From: Parvibaculum sp.
GTDB lineage: Bacteria; Pseudomonadota; Alphaproteobacteria; Parvibaculales; Parvibaculaceae
Direction of reading: 5' to 3'
Assembly: GCF_030651915.1 (NCBI RefSeq)
Contig: NZ_JAUSBV010000005.1
Location: forward strand, 62,001 to 126,000
DNA: 64,000 nt
A program made the position numbers and the translations under genes. Each line of letters starts with the position of its first letter. The first letter of the stretch is position 1. Positions 8,776 to 18,318 of the stretch are shown here, one piece after another. The notes beneath the pieces are model-generated. The model was not told the origin of the DNA. It saw nothing but the letters and a program-made list of their open reading frames with translations, and searched no databases.

Positions 8776-10968
8776 TTAGCGCTCGGCGGTCTTGATGTCG
8801 AATTTCGGCGGGATGCTCTTCTTGAGGGATGTGCCACGCCCGGAAAGGCTCGCATTGTTCATGAAATAGGTATGGGCGTTGAACGGCTCTTCGCCGGGCC
8901 GCATGGCGATTCGCTCATAGCGGCCATCCGACTTCAATGCGTAACTTTGCTGATTGTCCTTGAGGTTCGCAACCATGATCTGGTCCATGACCTGATCGTG
9001 GACGGTAGGATTGAGAATCGGCACCAGAACCTCGACCCGGCGGTCCAGATTGCGCGGCATCCAATCGGCAGAGGAAATATAGACCTTGGCCCTGTCATTT
9101 GGCAGGCCGTGACCATTTCCGAAGCAGACGATTCGTGAATGTTCGAGGAAGCGGCCGATAATGCTCTTGACACGGATGTTTTCCGAAAGGCCGGGCACGC
9201 CGGGGCGCAGACAGCAAATGCCGCGGATGACGAGCTCGATTTTGACGCCCGCCTGACTGGCCTTGTAGAGCATGTCGATGATCTGCGGATCGACCAGCGA
9301 ATTGAGCTTCGCCCAGATGGCGGCCGGACGGCCGGCCCGGGCATGCTCGATTTCGGCTTCGATATCGGCAACGAGGCGCGAGCGCATGTTGATCGGCGAA
9401 ATGGCCAGAAGCTGCAATTCCTTCGGCTCAGCATAACCGGTGATGTAGTTGAAGACCTGCGCGGCGTCGTGGGCCAGGCGCGGATCGCAGGTGAACATCG
9501 AACAGTCGGTATAGATCTTGGCGGTGACGGCGTGATAGTTGCCGGTGCCGAAATGAACATAGGAGCGCAGCGCCCCGCCTTCACGGCGGGCGACTAGCGA
9601 AATCTTGGCGTGGGTCTTCAATTCGATGAAGCCGAAGACGACCTGCACGCCGGCGCGCTCGAGATTGCGTGCCCAGACGATGTTGGCCGCTTCGTCGAAA
9701 CGCGCTTTCAACTCGACCAGCGCGGTCACCGACTTGCCGGCTTCCGCCGCCTCAATCAGCGCCTGCACGATGGGGCTGTCCTTCGAGGTGCGATAGAGCG
9801 TTTGCTTGATGGCAACGACATCGGGGTCGGCAGCAGCCTGACGGATGAATTGAACGACGACGTCGAAAGACTCATAGGGATGGTGGACGATAATGTCCTT
9901 GGAGCGAATGGCGGCGAAGCAATCGCCCCCATGGTCGCGGATGCGTTCCGGGAAGCGCGCATTGTAAGGCTTGAACTTGAGGTCCGGACGATCGTCGACG
10001 ATGAGCTGGCTGGTCTGGGCAAGGCCGAGCAATCCGTCCACCGTCACCAGTTCGCGTTCGGTAACACCGAGCTCGCTGACCACCAGGTCGCGCAGCGAGG
10101 CCGGCGTGCGCGCCTCGATCTTCAGGCGGATGACGCTGCCGCGGCGGCGGCGCTTCAGCGCGCTTTCGAAAAAGCGCACGAGATCTTCGGCTTCTTCCTC
10201 GATTTCGATGTCGCTGTCACGGAGAAGACGGAAGGCGCCCTGCCCGATCACAGTGTAGCCGGGAAACAGGCGATCGAGGAAAAGACCGATCATGTTTTCG
10301 AGGCTGATGAAGCGGATGCCCGCATCGTCTTCGCGTGCCGGCAGACGGATGAAGCGCTCGACCTGGGTCGGCACCGGCAGCATGGCGTCCATCAACTTGC
10401 CGTCGGCGATGCGGCGCAACTGCATCGCAACGGCAAAACCGAGATTGGGAATGAACGGGAAGGGATGCGCGGGGTCGATGGCGAGCGGCGTCAGAACCGG
10501 AAACACCTGCTCCAGGAAGCGCGTTTCAAGCCAGGAAAATTCATCCGGCGTCACCTCGCCCGGTTCGATGACGGCAATGCCGACGTCACGCATTTCGCGG
10601 CGCAGATCGTCCCACTGCTTCTGCTGCTCGCGCATCAGCTCGTTGGCCATGGCGTTGACCCGGTCGAGCTGCTGGGCCGGCATGCAGCCGTCCTGGCTCA
10701 GCGTCTCGATGCCGGCGCTGACCTGTCCGCGCAGGCCCGCGACGCGGACCATGAAAAACTCGTCGAGATTCGAGGCCGAGATCGAGAGGAAGCGCAGCCG
10801 CTCCAGAAGCGGGTGGATGGTATTTTGCGCTTCTTCAAGCACGCGCATGTTGAAGGCAAGCCATGACAGTTCGCGGTTGATGAAGCGCGCCGGGTCGTCC
10901 ATGCCGATCGCCGGAGCGGCAGCGGGCATTTCTTCTTGTGCGGCCTCGGCATTGGGCGGCGTGGTCAT
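8776..10968 (-). CDS. ppk1: Polyphosphate kinase 1
   Basis: 730 aa, full length for PPK1. Transfers the ATP gamma phosphate to growing polyphosphate chains. The N-terminal domain begins at [20 protein letters not shown], the usual PPK1 opening. The two phospholipase-D-like catalytic domains follow, with the autophosphorylated histidine in the HAKISLVAR segment and the FGTGNYH block after it; the second H motif region is around [10 protein letters not shown]. Cytosolic or membrane-peripheral. First gene of ppk-ppx; a PHO-box-like direct repeat lies about 50 bp before the ATG, consistent with phosphate-starvation control. Confidence 0.96.
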   Translation of the reverse strand: MTTPPNAEAAQEEMPAAAPAIGMDDPARFINRELSWLAFNMRVLEEAQNTIHPLLERLRFLSISASNLDEFFMVRVAGLRGQVSAGIETLSQDGCMPAQQLDRVNAMANELMREQQKQWDDLRREMRDVGIAVIEPGEVTPDEFSWLETRFLEQVFPVLTPLAIDPAHPFPFIPNLGFAVAMQLRRIADGKLMDAMLPVPTQVERFIRLPAREDDAGIRFISLENMIGLFLDRLFPGYTVIGQGAFRLLRDSDIEIEEEAEDLVRFFESALKRRRRGSVIRLKIEARTPASLRDLVVSELGVTERELVTVDGLLGLAQTSQLIVDDRPDLKFKPYNARFPERIRDHGGDCFAAIRSKDIIVHHPYESFDVVVQFIRQAAADPDVVAIKQTLYRTSKDSPIVQALIEAAEAGKSVTALVELKARFDEAANIVWARNLERAGVQVVFGFIELKTHAKISLVARREGGALRSYVHFGTGNYHAVTAKIYTDCSMFTCDPRLAHDAAQVFNYITGYAEPKELQLLAISPINMRSRLVADIEAEIEHARAGRPAAIWAKLNSLVDPQIIDMLYKASQAGVKIELVIRGICCLRPGVPGLSENIRVKSIIGRFLEHSRIVCFGNGHGLPNDRAKVYISSADWMPRNLDRRVEVLVPILNPTVHDQVMDQIMVANLKDNQQSYALKSDGRYERIAMRPGEEPFNAHTYFMNNASLSGRGTSLKKSIPPKFDIKTAER

Positions 10969-11019
10969 CGGACAGCTTTCGGAAAAAGGGCGCGTAAGTC
11001 TCTGCTATCGCTCAAGATT

Positions 11020-11048
11020 ACGACAAACATATGACCGAGTCATTGCAG
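11020..11048 (-). promoter_or_regulatory. PHO-box-like direct repeats upstream of ppk
   Basis: Read on the minus strand, CTGCAAT-GACT-CGGTCAT-ATGT-TTGTCGT shows three 7-mers at an exact 11-bp period. They match the PhoB half-site CTGTCAT at 5/7, 6/7 and 5/7. The array ends 51 bp before the ppk ATG and reads in the direction of transcription, as functional PHO boxes do. PhoB control of ppk is known in other proteobacteria. The assignment here rests on pattern and position only. Confidence 0.5.
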
Positions 11049-11056
11049 CCGGCCTG

Positions 11057-11644
11057 TCAGCGCCCGGCAAGGGCCCGCCAGACCGCCTGTCCGGTCGCCC
11101 GCATCAGCACCTTGCGCCGCCGGGGCGGGACGGGAAGTTCCAGAATGCGCTGAAACGAGCCATGGATCAGACCGGCCATCACCTCGAAGGGAAGGTCGGC
11201 CACGGCGTCGGCCTTCACCCAGCCCTGCAGCACGGCTTCGGAGCGGCGGTCGAGTTCGGCCCTGAGCGCCAGGCTTTCAGCGTCATAGGCATGGCCGATG
11301 GGGTTGCGCTCGTTATAGAGCGCCATGTCGCGGTGCTTCTCGGCAAAGGTGCAGAGCCGCTCCCAATAGAGGCTGAACTGGGTCTCGGGCGGGGCGGCAT
11401 CCGGCCAGACATCGAGCGTCGCCGCTGCCCAGGCGCGCTTGCAGCGGCGGAAAACCGCGTTGCCCAACGCCTCCTTGCTCGGAAACCGCTGATAGAGCGT
11501 GCCAAGGCCGACACCGGCCCTGGCCGCCACTTCCGGCACGGAGACGCTTGCATATCCTTCGGCCGCGAAGAGTTCGATGGCGGCAGCCATGATGCGCTCC
11601 TCGGGTCCGGGTCGGGCCGGCTTCGCTGGGGCTCTTTTCAGCAT
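11057..11644 (-). CDS. TetR family transcriptional regulator
   Basis: 195 aa. The N-terminal TetR DNA-binding domain is clear: IMAAAIELFAAEGYAS, then the helix-turn-helix VPEVAARAGVGLGTLYQRFPSKEAL (about residues 32-56). The C-terminal ligand domain is unassigned. The frame stays open to a TTG at 11683, but that start would put the N-terminus inside the palindromic operator and has no ribosome site, so ATG 11644 is preferred. It is divergent from a three-gene set (membrane protein, luciferase-like oxidoreductase, SDR). With tandem palindromes between them, it most likely represses that set and possibly itself. The ligand is unknown. Confidence 0.88.
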   Translation of the reverse strand: MLKRAPAKPARPGPEERIMAAAIELFAAEGYASVSVPEVAARAGVGLGTLYQRFPSKEALGNAVFRRCKRAWAAATLDVWPDAAPPETQFSLYWERLCTFAEKHRDMALYNERNPIGHAYDAESLALRAELDRRSEAVLQGWVKADAVADLPFEVMAGLIHGSFQRILELPVPPRRRKVLMRATGQAVWRALAGR

Positions 11645-11680
11645 CGGACTCGCAAACAGGGTTGACAGCGCCGTCTTCGG

Positions 11681-11714
11681 CAATAATGATCATTATTGCA
11701 GTAATGATCGTTAC
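11681..11714. promoter_or_regulatory. Tandem palindromic operator of the TetR cassette
   Basis: A perfect 18-bp palindrome (CAATAATGATCATTATTG, 11681-11698) is followed by a second near-perfect copy (GTAATGATCGTTAC, 11701-11714) with one broken pair. The two centres are 18 bp apart, the arrangement expected for two TetR-type dimers bound side by side. The segment is AT-rich in a GC-rich setting and lies exactly between the divergent starts. Confidence 0.75.
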
Positions 11715-11740
11715 TGGCAATGGCGGAGGAGGACCATGGG

Positions 11741-12157
11741 ATGTCGCTGTCGAAGCCGTTCGTTGCCGGACTTGTTGTCCTTCATGCCGGCCTTCTCGTC
11801 TGGGCCGTGATGGGCTTTGCCGAGTGGTTTCGCCTCGACGTGCCGTGGCCGCATGTCGCCAATCCGCTGTTTCCGCATGGCGTCCTCCTCGCCCACTGGA
11901 CATCCGTGCTGGTGACGGCGTCGCTCTTTCTCGGCGGGCTGGCGCTGCGCTGGCCGGCGACGCCCACGGCGGTCGCCTGCGGCTATGCGGCGATGGCAAC
12001 CGTCTGCCTGATCGAAACCACCACCTATCTCGTTCACGACGCGCGCTGGCTGGCGATGGGGCTCGAATATGCCGCCTATATCGGCATAGGCTGGTTCCTG
12101 TTCCGCTCGACCTGGACGCAGGCGCATTTCGGCGGCACGGGAGGGCTTGCCGGATAA
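11741..12157 (+). CDS. Small four-helix membrane protein of unknown function
   Basis: 138 aa. Four hydrophobic helices are visible: VAGLVVLHAGLLVWAVMGF near the start, then stretches at about 45-62, 70-90 and 98-115. No signal peptide or catalytic motif is recognisable. ATG 11741 is preferred over an upstream in-frame ATG (11720) because the purine-rich GGAGGAGGA ribosome site lies between them. First gene of the TetR-controlled set with the luciferase-like oxidoreductase and SDR. The context suggests a membrane-associated or transport role beside oxidation of a hydrophobic substrate; that is inference. Confidence 0.7.
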   Translation: MSLSKPFVAGLVVLHAGLLVWAVMGFAEWFRLDVPWPHVANPLFPHGVLLAHWTSVLVTASLFLGGLALRWPATPTAVACGYAAMATVCLIETTTYLVHDARWLAMGLEYAAYIGIGWFLFRSTWTQAHFGGTGGLAG

Positions 12158-12194
12158 TTCCTTTACGAACGCAAACAAGAGGGAGGAGACAAAA

Positions 12195-13295
12195 ATGAAA
12201 ACCGGCATGGCGCTGATCTTCCAGAACCCGGAAGGATGCGGACGCGACGACCGCGAGGTCTACACAAAAGAGCTGGCGCTGGGCGCGATGGCCGAGCCGC
12301 TCGGCTTCCAGTCCCTGTGGAGTGTCGAGCATCATTTCACCGACTACACGATGTGCCCAAACGTCACCCAGTTTTTGTCCTACTTCGCAGGCAGTACGAA
12401 AAATATCGAACTCGGATCGGCGGTGATCGTGTTGCCATGGCACGATCCAATGCGCGTTGCGGAAGAAGTGGCGATGCTCGACCACATGTCGAATGGCCGC
12501 ATGATCCTCGGCATCGGCCGCGGCCTCGGGCGGATCGAATTCGAGGGCTACCGCCTCGACATGAACAAGAGCCGCGGCGCCTTCGTCGAATATGCGCAGA
12601 TGCTGCTCGAGGGTCTTGAGCAGGGCTATTGCGAGCTCGATGGCGAACACATCAAGCAGCCGCGCCGCGAAATCCGACCGCGCCCGTTCAAATCATTCCG
12701 CGGGCGCTCCTATGCGGCGGCGGTCAGCCCCGAGTCGGTCGAGATCATGGCGAAGCTCGGCGTCGGCATTCTGGTGATCCCGCAAAAGCCCTGGGAGGAA
12801 CTGATCCCGGAACTCGACAGTTACCGCGCCAAATATCTGCAATACACCGGCTGCGAGGCGCCGCCGACACTGCAATTCGGCTGGACCTATTGTCATGAAG
12901 ACGAACAGGCCGCCTATGAGGGCGCGGTCAAATATATCGGCGCCTATTACGACTCGGTGCTGAAGCACTACGAGCTGCGCGCCGATCACATGAAGAACCT
13001 CAAGGGCTATGAGTACTACGCCAAGATGCAACAGGGCATTCGCGAAGTCGGCGAGGATGCGGCGGTCAAATTCTTCCTCGATCTGCAAATCTGGGGCACG
13101 CCCGAACAGTGCTACCGGAAAATCGCGGAAACCTCGGCGCGGATTCACTCCGATCACTTCACCGGCGTCTTCTCCTATTCGGGGATGCCGTGGGATGACG
13201 CCGAACGCAACATGCGGCTCTTCGCGAGCAAGGTGATGCCGGAACTGCAGAAGCTTCCGCCGGTCAAACAGCGCATCAAGGCGGCGGCCGAATAA
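12195..13295 (+). CDS. LLM class (bacterial luciferase-like) flavin-dependent oxidoreductase
   Basis: 366 aa, a TIM-barrel flavin oxidoreductase or monooxygenase of the luciferase-like family. Recognised by the N-terminal block LGFQSLWSVEHHF, by LGSAVIVLPWHDPMRVAEEVAMLD (strand and helix of the conserved core, about residues 72-95), and by MILGIGRG near residue 105. Likely uses reduced FMN supplied by a separate reductase. ATG 12195 follows GGGAGGAGA at a good distance; an in-frame start 48 bp upstream would overlap the preceding gene. It sits between the small membrane protein and the SDR and probably shares their transcript. Substrate unknown. Confidence 0.88.
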   Translation: MKTGMALIFQNPEGCGRDDREVYTKELALGAMAEPLGFQSLWSVEHHFTDYTMCPNVTQFLSYFAGSTKNIELGSAVIVLPWHDPMRVAEEVAMLDHMSNGRMILGIGRGLGRIEFEGYRLDMNKSRGAFVEYAQMLLEGLEQGYCELDGEHIKQPRREIRPRPFKSFRGRSYAAAVSPESVEIMAKLGVGILVIPQKPWEELIPELDSYRAKYLQYTGCEAPPTLQFGWTYCHEDEQAAYEGAVKYIGAYYDSVLKHYELRADHMKNLKGYEYYAKMQQGIREVGEDAAVKFFLDLQIWGTPEQCYRKIAETSARIHSDHFTGVFSYSGMPWDDAERNMRLFASKVMPELQKLPPVKQRIKAAAE

Positions 13296-13314
13296 GGCCG
13301 GAGGGAAACGCATC

Positions 13315-14112
13315 ATGGGACGGGTTGAGGGCAAGGTCGCCATCGTCACGGGTGGCGCATCGGGCATCGGCGAGGCTTGCGCGAAAGTGCTGGCGCGCGA
13401 GGGCGCTTCGGTCGTCGTCAGCGACATCGACAGGTCAGGCGGCGCGCGCGTCGTGAAGGAAATCGGGAATGCGGGCGGCAAGGCCCGCTTCCTCGACCAC
13501 GACGTCACCTCCGAAGTGCGCTGGGCGGAGGTCGTCGCCGCGACGGTGGCGGATTTCGGCGGACTCCATATTCTCGTCAACAATGCCGGCATCGGCGTCG
13601 GCGGGCTGTGCGAGAGTTTTTCGCTCGATGATTGGCGCAAGCAGACCGCGATCAATCTCGATGGCGTGTTCCTCGGCACCAAGCATGCGATCCCGGCGAT
13701 GCGCGCTTCCGGCGGTGGCTCCATCGTCATCATGTCGTCGGGCGCGGGGCTCACTGGCGCGCCGGGCATGTCGGGCTATTGTGCCACCAAGGGTGCGGTG
13801 CGTCTGTTCGCCAAGGCCGTGGCGCTCGAGATGGCGCAGCTCGGCGACAATATTCGCGTCAACTCGGTGCATCCCGGCGTCATCGACACGCCGATCTGGA
13901 CCAAGGTAACGCCGGAGACGCGCGCGGTTTTCGGCGGTGCGGCGCAGGGCAACGCGGTCGATCCGGCGGCACTGGCCGCGGCGATGGCGCCGGTCGGCAA
14001 GGCCGGCGTGCCGGAAGACATTGCGATGGGCGTACTCTTTCTCGCGTCCGACGAATCCCGCTACATGACCGGCGCCGAACTCGTCATCGACGGCGGCGCG
14101 ACGGCGGGCTGA
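13315..14112 (+). CDS. SDR family NAD(P)-dependent oxidoreductase
   Basis: 265 aa classical short-chain dehydrogenase. Cofactor site TGGASGIGEA (about residues 12-21), acidic residue after strand 2 (VVVSDID) favouring NAD(H), NNAG motif (LVNNAGIG), catalytic Ser in MSSGAG and YxxxK as YCATK (about 158-162). It begins 20 bp after the luciferase-like gene and most likely acts on the same pathway, for example oxidising an alcohol made or consumed by that enzyme. It ends flush against the hdaA stop on the other strand. Confidence 0.9.
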   Translation: MGRVEGKVAIVTGGASGIGEACAKVLAREGASVVVSDIDRSGGARVVKEIGNAGGKARFLDHDVTSEVRWAEVVAATVADFGGLHILVNNAGIGVGGLCESFSLDDWRKQTAINLDGVFLGTKHAIPAMRASGGGSIVIMSSGAGLTGAPGMSGYCATKGAVRLFAKAVALEMAQLGDNIRVNSVHPGVIDTPIWTKVTPETRAVFGGAAQGNAVDPAALAAAMAPVGKAGVPEDIAMGVLFLASDESRYMTGAELVIDGGATAG

Positions 14113-14793
14113 TCAGAGTTTCATCTCGCCCTGCCCCGCCAGTATCTCGGCGGCGAGCGGCACGGTGATCGGCCGTTTGCCCGAGAGCGAGGCGCGGTCG
14201 AGCGCCGCCACCACATCGCGGGCGGCTGCAACCGAGCGTTCGATGCGCGCCGCCAGATAGGCGATCAGCGTTTCGGGTACGCGCAACTGGCGGTCGTCGA
14301 ACAGTTTAACCAGCACACCCGAAAGCAGCGCGTCGTCGGGCGCACCCAGCGCCGCATGCGGAAGCGCCCGCAGTCGCGACGCCAGGTCCGGCAGCCGAAT
14401 GGCGATATGTCCGGGCGCGGCGCGCGCCGTCAGCAGCAGGAAGGCGTCATCCTGCGCCGTCAGGTTGAGCAGGTGGAAGAGCGCCCGCTCGGCCGCGTCG
14501 GAGAGTATGGCGACGTTCTCGACAATGGCGGCACGGGCCGCAACGAGCGCCGGCACGTCAACGGTTTCGAGTTCGGCCGCCTCAATCCGCCGCGCCTGTG
14601 CTTGTTTGCGCCAGACTTCGGCCAGATGTGTCTTGCCGCTGCCGGCGGGGCCCGACAGTATCGCCGCGGGACCCGCCCAGCCCGGCCATGAATCGATCAG
14701 CGCCACAGCCGCCGCGTTCGACGGCGCGACCAGAAAATCCTCACGGCCGAAGGCCGGGCGGTGGCCAAGCTCGAAAACCAGTTGCTGCGCCAT
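14113..14793 (-). CDS. hdaA: HdaA-like DnaA-related regulatory protein
   Basis: 226 aa, a DnaA-type AAA+ module without the DNA-binding domain of DnaA. Walker A is GPAGSGKTHLAEVW (about residues 48-61). The Walker B region is VAILSDAAERALFHLLN, in which the usual acidic pair is weak. Sensor/arginine-finger segment LPDLASRLRA (about 133-142). HdaA in Caulobacter promotes DnaA-ATP hydrolysis with the beta clamp; the N-terminal QQLVFEL resembles the clamp-binding motif. It lies directly after the AI-2E family permease gene on the same strand, a conserved pairing in alphaproteobacteria. Confidence 0.85.
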   Translation of the reverse strand: MAQQLVFELGHRPAFGREDFLVAPSNAAAVALIDSWPGWAGPAAILSGPAGSGKTHLAEVWRKQAQARRIEAAELETVDVPALVAARAAIVENVAILSDAAERALFHLLNLTAQDDAFLLLTARAAPGHIAIRLPDLASRLRALPHAALGAPDDALLSGVLVKLFDDRQLRVPETLIAYLAARIERSVAAARDVVAALDRASLSGKRPITVPLAAEILAGQGEMKL

Positions 14794-15915
14794 TCAGTTT
14801 CCCGGCCCGCCCGGCGTGCCGCCCGTTCCGAGATAAAGCTGGCTTGCCCGATAGTGCTTGATGCCGAAGCGCGTCAATACGCCGAGCGCCGCGGCGACCG
14901 GCAACGCCAGCAGCGCGCCGACAAAGCCGAACAGCGCCGCAAAAGCGAAGATGGCGAACATCACCCAGACGGGATGCAGGCCGACGCGGTCGCCGACCAG
15001 CTTCGGCGACAGGAAGTTTCCCTCAATGAACTGACCGACGGCAAACACACCCACCACCAGACCGATCGACACATAATCAGGCCAGAACTGGAATAGCGCC
15101 AGCGCCACGCCGACGATGAAGCCGACAATCGTGCCGAGATAAGGAATGAAACTGATGATGCCGGCGATGATGCCGACCGCAAGCCCGAAGCGCAGCCCGA
15201 CAAGCGACAATCCGACCGCGTAGATGACGCCGAGCACCAGGCAGACGATGACCTGTCCGCGGACAAAGCCCGCCAGCACCGCGTTGATGTCGCGCGCCAG
15301 TTGGCGGATCGTTTCGGCGTGGTCGCGCGGCAACAACGCGTCGATGCGTTCCACCATGCGGTCCCAGTCGAGCAGCAGATAGAAGGCGACGACCGGCGTC
15401 ACCACGATCAGCGAAATCAGACCGACGAACTGCAGTCCTTGCGAACCCAGCGACGGCAGCAGATCGACCAGCCACTTCACCGAGTTGCCGACACTGTCGG
15501 CGATCGCCTTCTCGACATCGGGGGCGCGCGCGCCGAGCAGTTGCGCCAGCCTGCCGTCGCCGAGTTCGAGCAGGAAGGTCTGACCGCGCAGGATCAGGTT
15601 CGGCATGATTTCCAGCAAAGCCATCGACTGGTTGTAGAGGATGGGCAGCAGCAGGATTATCGCCACAACGGTCAGCGCCAGAAACGTCACCGTGATCAGC
15701 GCCGTCGCCAGCATTCGCGACAGGCCGAGGCGTTCCAGCCGGTCGGCCAGCGGATCGAGCAGATACGCGATGGCCATGCCGGCGACGAAAGGCAGGAGAA
15801 TGCTCTTCAGCAGCCACAGCGAAAGCACAAAGACGCCGATGACAAGGGCCCAGATTGCAAACTGGCGTTGAATGGTCATCACAATCTTTTCCGATGCTTC
15901 CGGTCCGCGCGTCAC
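14794..15915 (-). CDS. AI-2E family transporter / PerM-type permease
   Basis: 373 aa integral membrane protein. Seven to eight helices: two at the N-terminus (FAIWALVIGVFVLSLWLL, then LPFVAGMAIAYLLDPL), a pair around VVAIILLLPI, and a C-terminal bundle ending in LFGFVGALLALPVAAALGVLT. The last segment is characteristic of the family. Named after TqsA/YdgG, but most members have unknown cargo. The chosen GTG at 15915 overlaps the DUF2066 stop in a GTGA junction, suggesting translational coupling; ATG 15879 is a possible alternative. It ends against hdaA. Confidence 0.88.
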   Translation of the reverse strand: MTRGPEASEKIVMTIQRQFAIWALVIGVFVLSLWLLKSILLPFVAGMAIAYLLDPLADRLERLGLSRMLATALITVTFLALTVVAIILLLPILYNQSMALLEIMPNLILRGQTFLLELGDGRLAQLLGARAPDVEKAIADSVGNSVKWLVDLLPSLGSQGLQFVGLISLIVVTPVVAFYLLLDWDRMVERIDALLPRDHAETIRQLARDINAVLAGFVRGQVIVCLVLGVIYAVGLSLVGLRFGLAVGIIAGIISFIPYLGTIVGFIVGVALALFQFWPDYVSIGLVVGVFAVGQFIEGNFLSPKLVGDRVGLHPVWVMFAIFAFAALFGFVGALLALPVAAALGVLTRFGIKHYRASQLYLGTGGTPGGPGN

Positions 15916-17042
15916 GGGGCGACGCTAAGGTGCCAGGCCGGCGCGGACCTCACGGCGGCAGGCGGCTCGACGCTTGAGGAGGAGCCGGAGGCGGCGCTCG
16001 CAAAACGCACATTGCGTTGCGCCAGCGACAACGCCAGCATATCGGCGCTGCCTTTGATGGATATTCGCAGCTCCGCACCATGCGAAGAAATGCCGAGCAC
16101 TTCGAGGCCTTGCACCAACGGCGCCGTCGTCAAGCTGTTGCGGATGCGCTCCCATTCCTCAATGCTGGCGAAGCTCGCCGAGGCCGTGAGAATCTGCTGC
16201 GAGGCGTCGCGGACGATGATCTGCCGCTTCCATTGCAACTCCAGCGCTTCCAGCATGGCGCGCGCCGCGATGCGCAATTGTTCAGTTTCGTTGGCACCCT
16301 CGCTGAAGGTCTGACGGATCGCTGGGGCCGGCGCCGCCCCGCCGCGATGGGCAAGGGTCACATCAAACCGGCCCCCGGTCCGTGTTGCCTCCGTCACCAC
16401 GACCTCGGACACCCCATAGGTCATCGCCAATGCCGCCATGGCCGTTTGCGCCGTTTCGTCATCGGACAATGCGAGGTCGACCGGAACTGCATTGATCTCC
16501 GCAATGTCACCCAGTGGCAAAACCAGCGGCGTCATCGAATTGGCAAGATCGAGCGAGGCCCAGGCGTCGCGCCACGGATTGCCGTCATCCCAGAGAATCC
16601 GGCTGCCGTCGCGCTGAAGCACCGCAAGCAACACGGCGGGCCGGGCCTGTGTTTCGCCGAATGGAACATTTGCATCGCGCAGCAGGCGGCGCACGGCGTC
16701 GGGCTGGAAGCTGACAATCATCCGCGCGATATAACGTGTGGCGCTGGTGCGTTCATCGACGACCTGGAAACCGCGCACCGCGCGCTGGGCCGCAGCCTCG
16801 TCGACCGTCGGCAGCGATGTCCAATCTTCCGGGAGCGTCAGCTTCTTCATCACCTCGATCAAGGCAAGGCGCTGACCTTCGGCCTGCGCCGCGGTGCGCG
16901 CCGCGGTGGCGCTGTCAGCGGTCCGATCGACAGCGATGCCGTGCACGGTGAAAATGTCGCTGGCAAGCGCCGGTGCCGCCAAACCCAGCATCATCGTGAG
17001 GGCGAGGCCCGATGCACGCAGAATTCCGATCACAGAAATCAT
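15912..17042 (-). CDS. DUF2066 family exported protein
   Basis: 376 aa. The signal peptide ends near PALAS (residue 28) and is followed by DIFTVHGIAVDRTADSA. The conserved start of DUF2066 proteins includes the RLALIEVMKKL region. Family members are exported proteins of unknown function encoded next to the permease and hdaA. The last 20-25 residues are a Ser/Pro/Ala tail. First gene of a three-gene leftward unit (DUF2066, permease, hdaA) divergent from purM across about 184 bp. Confidence 0.8.
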   Translation of the reverse strand: MISVIGILRASGLALTMMLGLAAPALASDIFTVHGIAVDRTADSATAARTAAQAEGQRLALIEVMKKLTLPEDWTSLPTVDEAAAQRAVRGFQVVDERTSATRYIARMIVSFQPDAVRRLLRDANVPFGETQARPAVLLAVLQRDGSRILWDDGNPWRDAWASLDLANSMTPLVLPLGDIAEINAVPVDLALSDDETAQTAMAALAMTYGVSEVVVTEATRTGGRFDVTLAHRGGAAPAPAIRQTFSEGANETEQLRIAARAMLEALELQWKRQIIVRDASQQILTASASFASIEEWERIRNSLTTAPLVQGLEVLGISSHGAELRISIKGSADMLALSLAQRNVRFASAASGSSSSVEPPAAVRSAPAWHLSVAP

Positions 17043-17226
17043 CGATAGGCCCTTGATTCATCACGATATTCGGCGCCGGAGCGGCGCGCCTTGCCGGACA
17101 CTATATCACCGCCATGGGGGCGCGAAGAAAGGCCTTGCGGAATTTTAGCCTTTCTCTTGCGCCGGAGGACGATTTCGGGTGATTTGTGCCCCTCTTTCCC
17201 CCATTCGAGTCCCGGAAACCGCAGCG

Positions 17227-18318
17227 ATGGCCTCCACCCCCCCAAAGGACCGCCCGAACCGCTACACCTATGCGGGGGCGGGCGTGGACATCGACGCCGG
17301 CAACGAACTGGTGCGCGCCATCGGGCCGCTGGCGGCCTCGACGCGGCGGGTGGGCTCGGACGCGGCGCTGGGTGGCTTTGGCGGGCTCTTCGACCTGGCC
17401 GCCTGCGGCTTCAAGGACCCGGTGCTGGTCGCCGCCAATGACGGCGTCGGCACCAAGCTCAGGGTCGCCATCGATGCCAATATCCACGACACGGTCGGCA
17501 TCGACCTTGTGGCCATGTCGGTCAACGACCTCGTGGTGCAAGGTGCCGAGCCGCTGTTCTTCCTCGATTACTATGCCACCGGCAAACTGCATGTCGATGT
17601 GGCGCGCGAGGTGATTGCCGGTATCGCCGAGGGCTGCCGGCAGGCCGGCTGCGCGCTGATCGGCGGCGAGACGGCCGAGATGCCCGGCATGTACGCCAAG
17701 GACGATTACGACCTTGCCGGCTTCGCGGTCGGCGCGGTCGAGCGCGACGGCGTGTTGCCGCGCGGCGACGTTGCCGAGGGCGATGTGCTGCTGGGGCTGG
17801 CCTCCTCCGGCTTCCACTCCAACGGTTATTCGCTGGTACGCCGCATCGTCGAGGATAATCGCATTTCCTACTCGGCCCCCTTTCCCGGCGGCGACGGCGC
17901 CAGCATCGGCGAAGTTCTGCTGACGCCGACGCGCATCTATGTGAAGAGCGTGTTGAAGGCGATCCGCGAGACCGGCGCCGTCAAGGCGCTGGCGCATATC
18001 ACCGGCGGCGGTTTCGTCGAGAACATTCCGCGTGTGCTTCCCGAAGGGCTGGCCGCCGAGATCGACGGCGCGGCATGGACCATGCCGCCGGTTTTCCGCT
18101 GGCTGATGGCGCTTGGCGGCGTCGACGACACCGAAATGGGCCGCACCTTCAATTGCGGCATCGGCATGATCGTTGTCGTGCGCGAGGACCAGTCGCTTGA
18201 AGTCGCCGACGCGCTGGCCGAAGCGGGTGAGACCGTCATGCGCATCGGCCGGCTCCGCAAGCAGGATGCCGGCGAACCGCGCGTTGTCATCCGCGGCGGC
18301 CTGGGCTCGAAACCGTGA
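17227..18318 (+). CDS. purM: Phosphoribosylformylglycinamidine cyclo-ligase (AIR synthetase)
   Basis: 363 aa. ATP-dependent ring closure of FGAM to AIR in purine synthesis. The family opening [17 protein letters not shown] is followed by the glycine-rich [10 protein letters not shown] block, then [19 protein letters not shown], which carries the conserved active-site segment, and [11 protein letters not shown] (about residue 150). ATG 17227 is preferred to a GTG 48 bp upstream that adds an unconserved stretch. It overlaps purN by 4 bp, so the two enzymes are translationally coupled. Confidence 0.96.
   Translation: MASTPPKDRPNRYTYAGAGVDIDAGNELVRAIGPLAASTRRVGSDAALGGFGGLFDLAACGFKDPVLVAANDGVGTKLRVAIDANIHDTVGIDLVAMSVNDLVVQGAEPLFFLDYYATGKLHVDVAREVIAGIAEGCRQAGCALIGGETAEMPGMYAKDDYDLAGFAVGAVERDGVLPRGDVAEGDVLLGLASSGFHSNGYSLVRRIVEDNRISYSAPFPGGDGASIGEVLLTPTRIYVKSVLKAIRETGAVKALAHITGGGFVENIPRVLPEGLAAEIDGAAWTMPPVFRWLMALGGVDDTEMGRTFNCGIGMIVVVREDQSLEVADALAEAGETVMRIGRLRKQDAGEPRVVIRGGLGSKP

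Noticed and set aside
7339-11665. Long plus-strand frames opposite ppx, ppk and the TetR gene (starts 7339, 9610, 10292)
   Set aside because: Each mirrors a gene with clear catalytic motifs. Arg/His/Gln-rich translation typical of antisense in high-GC DNA.
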